Assembly: GCA_963457665.1 (NCBI GenBank)
Contig: OY735202.1
Location: 46,215,403-46,279,402 of the forward strand
Length of the DNA: 64,000 nt
Source of the DNA: Thysanoteuthis rhombus
Taxonomy: Eukaryota > Mollusca > Cephalopoda > Oegopsida > Thysanoteuthidae
Reading direction: 5' to 3'
Numbering within the stretch: position 1 is the first letter of the stretch; every line of letters begins with the position of its first letter. The notes under the pieces were generated by a model. It had not been told where the DNA came from, ran no database searches, and saw only the letters and a list, made by a program, of their open reading frames with translations. Below are positions 47,310 through 59,219 of the stretch, piece after piece. Position numbers and translations under genes: made by a program.

Positions 47310-47890
47310 TGGAAATAGACATTCCCCCAGATTCTCCAGACCTCTCTATCGTGGGCGTCAGGGAGCTGATATATTCTGAATCTGTCCAATTCATCTCGCT
47401 ATCTCATATTTTGCCAGTCTCAGTTCTGCATTTGATCTCTGGGGATACATGTTGTGAGTCGTAATACCCATCGGTTGTCAGCCATTCTTGCAACATGTCC
47501 AGCTCATTGCCATTTGAGTTTTCTAATGGATTTTATGATGTTCTAGGCTCCTGTTTTTCGTTAATATACTATGCTGTCTTGTGGTCTCTCCATGTGACAC
47601 TGAGCATAATTCTTTCAAGTGCACGTTGCATGATTCTCAGGTTGAGGGTCTGTCTCTTGGTTAGGTTCCAAGTTTCAACTCCATAGGTGACTATCGAAGG
47701 AATGCATTGGTTCAATACTATTCTTTTTAGGATTAATAGGATTTTTTTTGTTTTTGAAGATTGGGCGTTCTCTGCCGAAGGCTTGCCATCTTTTGGTTAT
47801 TCTTTGCTTGGTGTCAAAATCACACAAATCTTTCTCTTGGTCCATAACTGCAGCATTCAACACATCAGAATCAAGTAATCGAGACCGGCT
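47310..47890 (-). mobile_element. RTE-type LINE, copy 3, 3' part
   Basis: The minus strand carries KRWQAFGRERPIFKNKK, then EPMHSFDSHLWS and the tail DSEMNWTDSEYISSLTPTIE. This aligns with 41880-42370 of copy 2. It is truncated at the RT side at about 47890. Confidence 0.75.
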
Positions 47891-47899
47891 TACCTACTT

Positions 47900-50376
47900 A
47901 TATACCTTTGACACTGAGATAGGAGATTATTACGAGACAGCTGCCATCATTCTTGCCCCATGTCACTGAGCATAATGTTTTGGTTCATTAGTGTCTTCAT
48001 TTAAATATACATATGTATATGTCTGTGTATGTGTGTGTGTGTTTAAACATACGCTCCTCTCTTGTGAACAAACCTAACCCACCGCTTCTCCATTAATCAC
48101 AGATCGAACAATACACAGTGAAATTTGAAATAAAAAAAATCAGCTGAGAAATTTGTCAAGCAGTGGACTTAGTATTACTAAGAACCTTTGTGTATCCAAA
48201 TTGCATTTTCATCCTTCAATATCAATTTATTTTTCCAATATTACCTTAGGGTAATCCAATATAGCCTCAAGACCTGGCTTTTACAGAAACACTTTTCATT
48301 TAGTCTTTTTTGCATTATTTGTACACTTATGCTGGTTAGCTTTTACTATATTCCTTTTACTAAACGATTCGTCTTATTGTAGGTATTCATCTAGCTGAGG
48401 TTAGTCTCACAAAAGCTATACCACCAACGTCACTAATTCCTTTTCCTCACCCTCTATACTTCTCCTTTGAAAACCTTTTTCTTCCTTTAATTTTCTTCGT
48501 ACACCGTCTTAGACGCCGCCCTGTCTAGCCAGTCATTTTACTTGATGGCCACCCTTCATTTAGAGGGCGAGGAAAGTTCGTTAAAGCTCTAGGCTGCAAC
48601 AATTTTGGGATGCCAACGTAAAAACAAGTAGGGAATGATGAAGTACACCATCTGAAGTCTACTAATTCTTCAAATCGATCTGGCCCCCTTGAGATGACGT
48701 TGAGTCCCGCTGTCATTCGTTGTACCGTGGGATTTGCATTTATCACCTCGATCATCTGTCAACAAGGGCTAAAGCAGGAAGTTACACTGCAAGGAAACAC
48801 TTCTCATTAATGTGTATGAAGGTTTATTGCTAGAGTATATTTATAGTACGTGGATGCATTTTTGCTACAACTAATTTCTATTTTACAAGCTTCTTTGCGA
48901 AATGGGAGGAGTTTCTTTTACATGGTCAGGATACGATGAAGAGCTTTTCCCAACAAATCTGGCAACTTCAAACGTGCCTTGATTTTATGTTCATAGGAGT
49001 TCAACTGGCGCCGTTATTTGAAAAATCACCTTTGATCTCAGTTGGTCAGTGGTCCTGAATACATTGACGTCTTCGCTCATTAATAAATGACCTAAAACGA
49101 CTGGTTACAATACACTTTTCTGGGAGATCCTGTGACAGATACCAATTTCGACAAACGAGTCTTTTTGAAAATTTCTTCGTATCTTTTACAGTTTCGTGTA
49201 GATAACGATATATGACCCATGCCATTAGTGAAAACCTATTTATGCATCACTTATTGGAAGCGTAAGTATTACTCGATCTTACTGGATTATACTAATAAAC
49301 ATAATTTTAAGCTCAAATCTCAAGCTCACCCTGTGTCGATATCCTATTTTTCAAAATTCAGCTTTTTTATTGTTTCATTTCGATTACATCTCGTTGTTCT
49401 ACGAGGCTTATTGTGTTACATGAGACAAAATGAATGAAATGAAATGGAAGTAAGATCGTATTGTACGTACTTACCTTGGAAATGTGTAGTTGAAATTTTG
49501 AGTTTCAATGGGTTTGGACGCCAATCACTGACGCTGGTGAGAAAATTGCAACTATTTCGGCCACGAGGCAAGCTCAGATTTATCAGATTCAAAAGTGCTT
49601 TAATAGATAGGAGTAGTAAGAAGGGCTACAAAAAATATTGAATATATGCCGTTATAATGAAATACTGCATTAAACATGTTGATTAAAAATGTTGAGTTGT
49701 TTTTTTTCTTCAGCAATTAAGAGTACTTCGAAATTAGTATTGATGTCTTCACAAGATTTTAGAGTTTATCTCGCCAGTAAGCATAATTTTACGCAGAAAT
49801 TACGAGCTTATTTTCCTAGTATCATTGTCTGTCAGGAAATGATTTTTCAGTATACAGATTTGCAATCACTTAGTGGGTTTTTCGTAAGTAAAGCACTTGT
49901 TGTCCATTCAGCTGCAACTTGTAATTACCAATCAAAAATGGCACGTAACCCAATGGCCTTCATTACTCAAAACACTAGAAAAAAAGCTTTTTACATTTAT
50001 TGCATGATTATTCCTTTTAATTACACTCTTGGAATCTAGATGGAAAATTCCTCACCAAATTCCATTTCCCCTTCCCTTAATACTACATGATTATCCCACG
50101 TTCTTTAAAACAGCATCTTTCTTTCTTTTTCTTTTTCTTTCTATTTTTCACACCCACATTATTCGTGATGTTTGTTTTTCTTATAGTGTCATTAATATAA
50201 CAGTATGACTGTGGTAGATATTTTTAGAACCAATAATTTCGCTTGAATGGCTTTTATTAGAATTCTTAATTATCAATTACGTAAATCATTTAAACAATTT
50301 TTCGTCAACTTGTAGCCATCTCCTGTGTGCATATAGATAGATATACAGGATATGTACACGCTCAAATACGCATACG

Positions 50377-50408
<32 letters not shown>

Positions 50409-50680
50409 CGCACACACAAACTGACTGACAGACAAACAGACACAGACAAATATATACATACATCGTAAATTGACTTTAAATAGATGATCCCAACAAGAGA
50501 ATATTCACACATTGTACCATAATAAACAGTAAATGTAAAACAGGCAAAAAGACACTGAAGAAAATTGCATTAACAGATATTGGGAAATAGGACTCAAGTG
50601 ACTCAAAGAAAACTTTGAGAAAGAGTTTTTGGGTTCAGTATTTAAAGCTGTAAAGCTTTCTAGACTATATATATAAAGAA
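47900..50680. other. Intergenic, with one unexplained open frame
   Basis: No gene recognised. A minus-strand open frame at 48525-48755 begins just after a ttgacag acceptor-like sequence and encodes NANPTVQRMTAGLNVISRGP and FVDFRWCTS-like residues (actual text ELVDFRWCTSSFPTC). I could not identify it. Confidence 0.45.
50378..50420. repeat. (CA)n microsatellite
   Basis: CA repeat with CG interruptions. Confidence 0.9.
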
Positions 50681-50681
50681 A

Positions 50682-50687
<6 letters not shown>

Positions 50688-50752
<65 letters not shown>
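50688..50752. repeat. (TA)n microsatellite
   Basis: A TA tract abutting the reversed tRNA-SINE at 50770-50895. Confidence 0.9.
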
Positions 50753-50754
<2 letters not shown>

Positions 50755-50769
50755 TTGTGTCATCCACAG

Positions 50770-50895
50770 ACAGCTGTTTTGATGTGTTACATCTCTTCAG
50801 TGTGACTATAGACTTTCCAGTACCGCGAGGCAGAATTGAAACCTTCACTTCAGAGGCCGATATCCTACCTCTGGACTACGGAACTTGACAGGCAG
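50770..50895 (-). repeat. tRNA-derived SINE, reversed
   Basis: On the minus strand, GTTCCGTAGTCCAGAGGTAG and GAAGGTTTCAATTCTGCCTC give A-box-like and B-box-like blocks. A non-tRNA tail of about 60 bp follows, then (TA)n at 50688-50750. The stems are imperfect. Confidence 0.55.
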
Positions 50896-51049
50896 TAAGA
50901 CTGAATTTAAGTGATATATTTTAAATTACACAGAAATCCCTCATCCACCAGAATGCTCGATTCCTATAGAAGAACATCGCATAAACTGACAGTGGATGAG
51001 TTACCTCACTTAAAGAGTGCTCAACCCTGAATAGGGAAGCATTAATATA

Positions 51050-51065
51050 CACACACACACACACG

Positions 51066-51103
<38 letters not shown>

Positions 51104-51104
51104 A
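51050..51104. repeat. (CA)n(TA)n microsatellite
   Basis: CA repeats followed by TA repeats. Confidence 0.9.
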
Positions 51105-51775
51105 GATTTCTTTTTTTACATTTAGAGAAATTTACCTTTCTATCGGTGTCCTTTTTTTCAGTAAAGCTTGCTGGTTTTGAAATACGGCCATAAAGTGGCT
51201 AAAATACGGTTAACTATTAAATGACTACTTCCGAGTAACTTGAAAAGCATGATACAATACAAAAATCAATTAAGACAAATTACGTTGTTTTCTTGACTTC
51301 AAGTAGATTAATCTTCTGTTTACATCGTCGTTTTAATTAACTTTTAAGGCGTGTCCATATATTTTCCTCTATTCCCGTTGTCTTTTTGTCGAAATAAAAT
51401 AAAATTATTTCTTTAAAATGCATCATATGATTAAGATAAATTACGTTATTTCTTCTTTGATTGCTTTTTCGTTCAGCAAATGTTGGATTGTTTCGCCCCA
51501 CTCCTGGAAATAAAAACTTCTGAAATGAAAAAAAATAAGTAAAAGCCCTACGCCCCATTAACACGAACCAATATGTCATAAAATTAATCGTAAACCCCTC
51601 ATTGCTAAAATAATCGTAATACGTTAATTGCTTGGTTAAAAGCGGAAATAGCCATTTTTATTGCTAAACTTGACCGGAAGTAGCTCCTTTACTGTATATT
51701 AAACTCATTAGCGCGAGGTTACCTTTAGGAATGCCTTTTATTTACCTGCTTCCGTATAGTTTATTTTATTGTCGA

Positions 51776-52160
51776 TTCGTTCTCCGATTTTCTTTCAGTT
51801 TTTCTATTTCATTCATTTTTTCCTTTCTTTCTTCTTCTTCTTTTCTGGATTCTCTTTATTTTCCTTTCTTTTCACTCTTCCGTTTTACTTCTCTTCGATA
51901 ATTTTCGGTTTAAATCTTACTTAGCAGACTCCGGCTTTTTTTTTCATCAATTAATTTGTTTTCATTCTTGATTCATTCTGAGTATCTTTCGCTCTGTTTC
52001 TTCTTTCTTTTACGCTTTCTTTCCCGAATACATCTCATGATTTTTCAAGTTCGTTTTTCTTCTTTTTCTCCTTTCTCATCGTTTCTTCTCTTTCGTCTTC
52101 GCTTTCTTTTCTAATTCATATCTTTTTTCTTTGATCTTTTGTGTACTGATTAACCCGTGT
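51776..52160. repeat. Pyrimidine-rich low-complexity stretch
   Basis: About 380 bp dominated by TTC/TTTC units with few purines. No gene signal is seen. Confidence 0.75.
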
Positions 52161-53650
52161 AATTGACTAATATATTGACTAATCTAATTCCGCTATTTCC
52201 ATTAATGAACTCGATCATCCTATTTGAGGCCAGCCTGGAAAGTATCCAACCATTTAATTTTCTGTAGTTATTTTATTTTCTAATACTCTCTTCAGTTCAT
52301 AGGTCTCCAGTATTAAGGTTTTCCTTCTTTCCTTTTGCGATTATTTTGAAACATTTCATTCTTCTATTGAATCACTCCATTTTTTGTTCCTTATTTTACA
52401 TCTATTTTCTCAATTCACTGAAACACTCTCTGAACCTCCCGTAATAATTGGTGTTTCTCTTTCTTTCCTTCAGTCTTTTGTGAAACGTCTGCGTTTTCAA
52501 AGATTTAATTTTGAATTATAATTAAAAAGCAAATTACTTTGTAATTTTTCTCTCATCTCGATTAATTCCAAGCTTTCATCACGTTAACCCATCTCTTACT
52601 CACACGCAGAAGCACAAAGACGCAAACACAAAAGAACACATTCAAAAGGACACACATTACTACTCTAAAGGAAGCTTTCAATTGAAGCTGATTACGAAGG
52701 TGTCATTCACCTGTGCGTACGAAGTGCTGCTCAGAGGAATTTAACAGCTCGCACGAACCGAAAAAGATGCAAAATTTCGCTACTATTTGTGAGCAGATCT
52801 CCTTGTAGGATCTCTGTTTATACACCTAAGGGAACTTCTTCAAAGGTATAGTTGGAAATGTCATTGCGTAACTACTAAGAGAGTTATATACTAATATTAA
52901 TACACATATACATGAGCAAATCACATGACATCAACATCTAATTTAGTATCATTGTGAAAGAACTTTTTCAAACAAAACGAGTCGAGAAAATGTATTAACT
53001 TGGCATTTTGTACTCTGTATTACTTGGTAAATTAGATTAAGTTTCCCGATTATTTGTCAACATTTTTGGTTTTCTGAAAAGCTAGAAATAAAAGGCAAAA
53101 CCAAACCTGCTGGGTATCATTATTCACAACTGTTTTTTTTTTCATTGTTTTCAAACATTTTGGTATCGAATAAGTTTCCACCTTATTTATTCATGTTGTT
53201 CATTAGAAGTTTTGCAATTTGTGTTGATAACTCTCCATATATCATTGAAGATGAAAATAAAACGAAGCCGTAAGTGTACAGAATAAATTGTGTAAAAGTT
53301 TAATTTTTGCTTCAGTAAAGTCTGAAAAATTAAATTCTCATTTGTTTCTAATAGGAAGGTCTATAACTGACAAAAATGATCGAAAAATAACAAATAATAT
53401 CGCTACCGTGTCATTGAAATCAATCGATACTTTTTTTCCGTGAAACTTTTTCCTGTATTAAATGATCATAACTTTTCCATCGATTTACAAGTTTTTCATT
53501 CCGAAGTACGGTAGATAATGTTATTTTGACAAAGGTTTTGATGAGTGAGGATCACCTTATTGAACTGCATGCAAATGGTCCAGTAAGACACCTCGATCTG
53601 TTGAACTCTCGAACAGACCTCCCCGTGGTAAAATAATGTAAATATCTTTT
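52160..53650. other. Intergenic, no feature seen
   Basis: AT-rich, with no motif-bearing reading frame, RNA gene or clear repeat that I could find. Confidence 0.55.
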
Positions 53651-53654
53651 GATC

Positions 53655-53960
53655 TCAATTCTCCATGCTTTGTTCTGAATTACCTTACGTTCTAAAAAGA
53701 AGAGCATACAACCAATACATCCTCCCGATAGTTACTTTTGGATCTGAAACATGGAACCTAACCACGAGACAAACCCACAAACTGAGAAGCATGCAGCGTG
53801 CGCATGAGAGAATCATACTCAACCTCACATACAGAGATCACAAGACAGCACAATGTATTAGGAGTAAAACGGGAGTCCGAGACATCATGGAATCTATTAG
53901 AAAACTTAAATGGCAATTGGCATTGGTATATCAAAGTCAAGGAAATGCGTGAACAATTGC
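53655..53960 (+). mobile_element. RTE-type LINE fragment, copy 4
   Basis: The + strand encodes LKRRAYNQYILPIVTFGSET, then WNLTTRQTHKLRSMQRAHER, SKTGVRDIMESIRKLKWQLA. This is the region just after the RT domain of RTE elements (NQCILPVLTYGAETW...RAMERxMLxIxxRD). It is unusually clean for this window, with 95 open codons, but both ends are missing. Confidence 0.8.
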
Positions 53961-54805
53961 ATTGGAATTTAATGTTTTAATCATAAACTTGTTTGAGGAA
54001 TTCTTGATCAGAATGTTTTGCGTACGGCGACTTTGAATCTTAGTATTCGATTCCAGTAATGTTAATTTAGCTGTTTGGGATAGAAATTTAGCCCCTTTCG
54101 TTAGGACGGCCTGTAAACATCAACAGTAACTTGACTTGTGATGATATTACTACTGCTTGTATACTTGACCCGGGCCAATATTTTGATTGTAAAGTTTATG
54201 TAAATATCAATTAATATAAGATTTGAAGCTAGAAGAAATAATCAGATTGTGTTGCTGAACAAGAAAAAAAGCTAAATCTAGTTCTAAAAGAGCCAAGTTG
54301 GCTATACAGCTCAAATTGTATGTTCTGCTGAACTTAACCTGATCGACTGATAAGCGATAGGAACGATTGCTTTGGAAATATTGATCTTGCGAAAATATAG
54401 ATATGAAATAGAAATTCCCCATAGTGATTTACCTTCGCTGTAAAAAGATTTTCTTTGTGCATCATTTTTCTATTTTGGATCATGTGGAAAGGCTAAATTT
54501 CATTATATCAATCTCTGATTTTTTGGCAAAACTCGAGACTTTCATAACTTTTGATCTAGTGAGCGGATTTTGGTCGAATAAAATACTTTGTTCTCGGCAA
54601 AATGCCCTCTATATTAAACTATAACTTTCAGTAACACTACTCATACAACTAAAACTCATCTGACCCCCTCCACGATTTGTTATCTTGAAGACTTACATAA
54701 CGTATCCTTTCAGGCAATTGCCGGTAAAGAAAAGCAGGTATTTTATTTCCACAAAGTCGATTTAATTCCAAAAGTTTATAAATGGGATTTAAGAATGTAT
54801 TCACA

Positions 54806-54845
54806 TACAGTACCTGTCATAAGTATTTGAACAAACAGAGGTTGA
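54806..54845 (+). repeat. Tc1-like terminal repeat
   Basis: TA followed by CAGTACCTGTCATAAGTATT then TGAACAA matches the form of Tc1-family termini. The opposite terminus was not found within the following 600 bp. Confidence 0.45.
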
Positions 54846-55469
54846 TTTGTATGGCTAGGTTTCAAGAGTTAAGAATAGGAACTTTACGCAAAAAGAACCA
54901 CGTTTAATGACAATCCGCACAACAAGGCATGCATTTAGGTATATTTTGTATTTCTGAATGTTATGTTTCGAGAAAAGAATAAAAAAATGAGTCAAATTGT
55001 TAAATGAATTAAACCAAGTATCGTTCTTTTATCCTGCTACAATTTGGTTCAGAATCAATCAAGGAGATCTAAAAGGCTGACTAGCATCGTTATTTTGAAA
55101 TGTTGCGTATCTATTTGGTTAAAAAGCCTTGTACTAGACCAATTAATACTTGAAAGCAATGCAATCATTGGCAAGAACAAACAGAGTTGGATTCAATTAA
55201 CAATTTAATTCAGTTTTGCTCAAGTTTTGCAGGGGGTATTCACATGTAAAGGTTAAGTTTGATTGCATTCGGGCACGGTACGAATCAGAAAACAATTCTG
55301 GGGATTTGTTTCTCCAGAGGGCACCTCCCCAATGCCAAAAAATTCTTAACAACTAGTGATTTTATTTGTACAATTTCTACTTCCTCTGATTTTTAAAAAA
55401 ATTTCTGTGAATCACTCTATTTCTCATCCACTTCAAATAGCTAGAAGAATATGGATCGAGGGAAACTGT

Positions 55470-55475
<6 letters not shown>

Positions 55476-55562
<87 letters not shown>
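55476..55562. repeat. (TA)n microsatellite
   Basis: About 43 uninterrupted TA units. Confidence 0.95.
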
Positions 55563-55564
<2 letters not shown>

Positions 55565-55710
55565 GTCTGTTGTTGTTGTTTATTGTGAACTTCCACTATG
55601 CAGTCACTCTTAGTACTGGAACATTCTAGATTCCATTTATATCACCTGTACACAATAGAAAGATGCAAAAGCACTGCTTTTAATGCAAATCTATATATAA
55701 TTCATTTGTT

Positions 55711-55717
<7 letters not shown>

Positions 55718-55770
<53 letters not shown>
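55718..55770. repeat. (TA)n microsatellite
   Basis: TA units, separated from the previous tract by 155 bp. Confidence 0.95.
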
Positions 55771-55773
<3 letters not shown>

Positions 55774-55919
55774 AATAATAGATCTGAAGAGAATATTGTG
55801 AAAAAAATCAATCAATAAAGAAACAACAACCAAAAAAAACAAATGCAATTAACCAAGAACTTAAGATACTACGAAAAGAAGAATCATAAACAAGAAAAAA
55901 AAAATCTTTAAATATGATA

Positions 55920-56090
55920 GATGGAACTTCCCACTCAGGGTGATCAAAAATACGCACATCCCAATAACAATTCTGCACAGGAATCTGGATAAACTGAATC
56001 ATTTGCCTAAAGAAGCCCGAAGGGTAGAAATATAAGCGTGCCAACGTAGCGAATCTATCATTTCACCATATTTCAGGTTCTACTTAAACA
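55920..56090 (+). repeat. Dispersed repeat, copy 2
   Basis: Homologous to 31870-32000: GGAATCTGGATAAACTGAAT, GCCTAAAGAAGCCCGAAGGG and AAATATAAGCGTG align in the same order. It is followed after a short spacer by the long (TA)n at 56122. Confidence 0.6.
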
Positions 56091-56117
56091 CACATTGTAC
56101 ATTGAATTATAGATTTG

Positions 56118-56121
<4 letters not shown>

Positions 56122-56194
<73 letters not shown>

Positions 56195-56294
56195 GTATAT
56201 ATATATATACGTATATATATATGTATATATATATATTTATATGTATGTATGTATATATATATGTAGAGAGAGAGAGAGAGAGAGAGGGAGAGAG
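56122..56294. repeat. (TA)n followed by (GA)n microsatellite
   Basis: A long TA tract with TATG interruptions, ending in GAGAGA repeats. Tyr/Ile-rich reading frames across it are artefacts. Confidence 0.95.
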
Positions 56295-56419
56295 TCTAGA
56301 AAGCTTTACAGCTTTCAACACTATACACATTGAAAAAAAATTTTTTTTTCAGTTTTTTTTCGTTTGTTTCACTTCAGTCACTTATTTCCCAATATATATA
56401 AGAAATGGATATGTGTAAT

Positions 56420-56582
56420 TATGTAGAAAAGTATTTGAAATAATCTCCCGTCATTATATGGTTAATATATCACTTAGCATAGATATTGTAAAATGAATGA
56501 ACAATTAAAGAAAATGAGGCTGCTGCAGGATTCTAACCTGCGACCGATTGGGTACCTCCTTCAACGTAGCGATGCTTCTACA
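56420..56582 (-). repeat. Left arm of head-to-head tRNA-SINE palindrome
   Basis: In reverse orientation this contains the B-box region (GGTTAGAATCCTGCAGCAGC after reversal) and the tail AAGTGATATATTAACCATAT. It mirrors 56608-56775. Confidence 0.75.
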
Positions 56583-56607
56583 GTTTGCGGCTGTTTAGCT
56601 CAATGGT

Positions 56608-56775
56608 AAGAGCATCGCCACGTTTAAACAGCTACCCTATCGGTCGCAGGTTCGATTCCATCCCTGCAGCAATTCCATTTTCTATTCAATTGTCTGTCCG
56701 ATTTACGTTATCTATGTTAAGTGATATATTAACTGTCTAATGACGGGATATCGATTCAAATAAGTTTCCATATAA
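56608..56775 (+). repeat. Right arm of head-to-head tRNA-SINE palindrome
   Basis: The head carries TTAGCTCAATGGTAAGAGCA (A box, starting about 56595) and GTCGCAGGTTCGATTCCATC (B box). The tail is AAGTGATATATTAACTGTCT then AATGACGGGATATCGATTCA. The anticodon and acceptor stems do not pair properly, so it is not a functional tRNA gene. Confidence 0.75.
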
Positions 56776-57120
56776 TATAACGGAATTTATACATATATGT
56801 TCCTAGCTTTTCGAGAGATCACTTTACGGTACTTTTCTGCTTTTACGAAAAAAATATGAAAAGTGAAAATAACCATTATAGAGGAAGTGCACACTCTTCT
56901 TCCTCTATCATCCTAGTCTCTTGTGCCTCCCATCCGTCACTAACGTACCATCATCAGCATTTAGAAGTCTGGGAATGCTGGAAATTTTCTTCCCATAAAA
57001 ATTAGAGGTAATTGCTTATTCGTTTTACGAATTCAGTTTACAAAAAGGTTTTATAGAGGTATTATAATTTCGAACAGGCATCTCTCTCCGACTCTCTCCA
57101 TTCGTCGTCCTAAATATTTG

Positions 57121-57180
57121 AAGAGAGAGAGAGAGAGAGTGAGAGAGAGAGGGGGAAGGGAGAGAGAGAGAGATAGAGTA
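57121..57180. repeat. (GA)n microsatellite
   Basis: Imperfect GA repeat with one GGGGGAAGGG interruption. Confidence 0.9.
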
Positions 57181-57969
57181 GAAAAAAGATGAAAGACCTT
57201 GTTAACGTACAAGTTTCGCATGCCATCAATCCTGTATACATTCCTAACAGGCAAAATTAAAAATGTGGCCTTTTGAATTCACACTGAAACCCATCTTTGT
57301 CCCATGTAATGATAGAGCGCGAAAAATCGCTGAGAAGAGTGTATGACTGAGAAGAAGGGGAAAAAGAGAAGGAAAAGAGAAAGAGATTGAAACTGTTTTG
57401 GGGAAGCAAAAGGCGAAGAACATCTTTTTTAATGTCTTGCATTCAAAATGTTTCTCTCGAATGACAAAACTCCAGTTCCAACCAAATTTGTCACGAACAT
57501 ATTACGTCAGCAAGAAATAAGCAGATCTGAATCTGATCCAGTTTAGCATTATTCTTCTACATGGAAATTAGTTTTTGAGATGTTCGATCATCGAGGCAGG
57601 TGTACTTAAGAATAAAAATCACAGCAACGACAAATCAAAAACGATGATGGTAACAACAACAACAACAACAATGGCAAGGACAAGACAGACATAATAAAAA
57701 GTGCCCAAAGCAATGTAATGGATATTTAAAAAAGTAACAAACGATGACACAACACAGTAATCAATAAGGAAAGAAAAAATGTGAACAGAAAAAATCTACA
57801 TGGGGAATTAAAAAAACAATTAGGTACAAAACGTCGCAAAAGAGAGATCATGAACATGGCAACGCAAAGGAAACCTGAAGAGAGAAACAGAATCGCTCAT
57901 CAGGGCAGCCCCAAACAAACTATTTCAAGATAAAAATCAACAGAACCCAACAGTGATACTCTGATAACT

Positions 57970-58050
57970 AAATAACCGGGGATCGAACCCAGGACATTCT
58001 GCGCGTGAGGCAGTTCAAATACAGATAAGAACATTGTCTTCATTATGATA
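57970..58050 (-). pseudogene. tRNA-Val(CAC)-like sequence, degenerate
   Basis: On the minus strand, GTTCTTATCTGTATTTGAAC, CTGCCTCACGCGCAG and AATGTCCTGGGTTCGATCCC followed by CGG closely resemble the anticodon arm (loop with CAC) and T arm of tRNA-Val. The 5' acceptor and D arm are eroded and no matching acceptor stem closes the 3' side. It is a tRNA pseudogene or a SINE head. Confidence 0.5.
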
Positions 58051-58399
58051 TAAAGGGAACGGTACAAATATGTATCATATGAAGGATGAAGATCGAAAAT
58101 TAATAAACTATGGAAAATGAAGACACGTAAGTGAAAAGTAAAATATTCCCGAGGAGAATTGATGTCACTTTCTTTCTAGCATCAACTACTATGGAATTCT
58201 GGCGTTAATCAAAACCAACCAAGCAAATATTGATTAAAGAAACAAACAACCTTCATTATTTTTCAGAGGAATGCACAGCCAGGGTAGGCTGAAAAGAGTA
58301 AGTAGAATCATGTAGATGATGGTTCAGTACTTATACTTCGTCATTTGTTTACTCTTGTTTTGGCCAAAGCTTGGATTGTAATGTTCATTTGTTTTCCTT

Positions 58400-58735
58400 C
58401 TATGAAGAATACATTGTAACTCCATCAACTCAGAAGCGCTCAGACGGTAATTAAAAGAGCAATGCTAGGAATGAGTCTTCACGACACAAAAGCATGGATC
58501 TGAGAGAGGACCAGTCGGAAGAATATTGTAAAAGTAATTAAGCAACAAATATTGAGATGGGCACAACTCATAGCAAGAAGAAGAGACGTCAGATGTAGAA
58601 AAAGCAAACCGATTGGTGCCCGTGGGACAGTAAACGTGGTAGGAAAAGACCAGACACAAGACGGAGAGCCAAGATAGAAATGTTTGCTGGTGCGTCATGG
58701 AAAGTGATGGAAAAAGCCTTTGTTCAGAAGTAGGC
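58400..58735 (+). mobile_element. RTE-type LINE fragment, copy 5
   Basis: The + strand reads AMLGMSLHD in one frame, then CPWDSKRGRKRPDTRRRAKI and EMFAGASWKVMEKAFVQ in another. This is the C-terminal tail RxxGRPxxRWxDDI...AGxxW found in RTE elements. It belongs to a different subfamily from copies 1-4. Confidence 0.65.
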
Positions 58736-58969
58736 TTATAAGATTAGTTCGTTTTTAGCACAGAGTCATACGGGAAGGGGAGAGTAAGGCTGAGGAATGG
58801 AGGGGTCCTTTCTGTCTATAAGAATTAACACACGAAACTTGAAGGCCAGCAACTATCGTCGGTGGGAAATGAGCAGTTAATTCAGCCACCAATTACACAT
58901 ACCATATTTTCACGAATACAAACGTCAAAGTGGACTATCAGATTTAAATAGTGTCCATGTTCTATCATC

Positions 58970-59030
58970 ATGTTTGGGTTAGGATTAGGGTCAAGTTAAA
59001 ATAAAGGTTTTTGCTCGAAGAAAAACGTGT
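58970..59030 (+). repeat. Direct repeat, copy 1
   Basis: GGGTTAGGATTAGGGTCAAG and AAAGGTTTTTGCTCGAAGAA recur at 59320-59380 in the same order. Confidence 0.7.
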
Positions 59031-59219
59031 TTTTTTTTCGGGTCAGGGTTAGATTCATTTAAAAATTTCTGCCAAGCTCGCATAAGCACTGAAAGAGAAA
59101 TGAACAACCGCGGCTTCCTGGCGAATAGGAAGTAAAGGTCCATTAAAGTTACGTTGTAAATGGAACCCCGCTTCTTAAAACTGAAAAATATTTTTCTCAA
59201 AACAACATTGACAAACTTC

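Noticed and set aside
47072..47464. 130-codon + strand open frame
   Set aside because: At its 3' end it overlaps the RTE LINE tail on the opposite strand, whose conserved motifs explain the sequence better. The residues show no known motif.
49689..50039. 116-codon + strand open frame
   Set aside because: No recognisable motif, AT-driven composition, no splice or promoter context.
56115..56333. Tyr/Ile-rich open frames on both strands
   Set aside because: Translations of the TA microsatellite.
56590..56672. Functional tRNA gene
   Set aside because: A- and B-box regions are present, but the acceptor and anticodon stems do not pair, and the sequence is one arm of a SINE palindrome.
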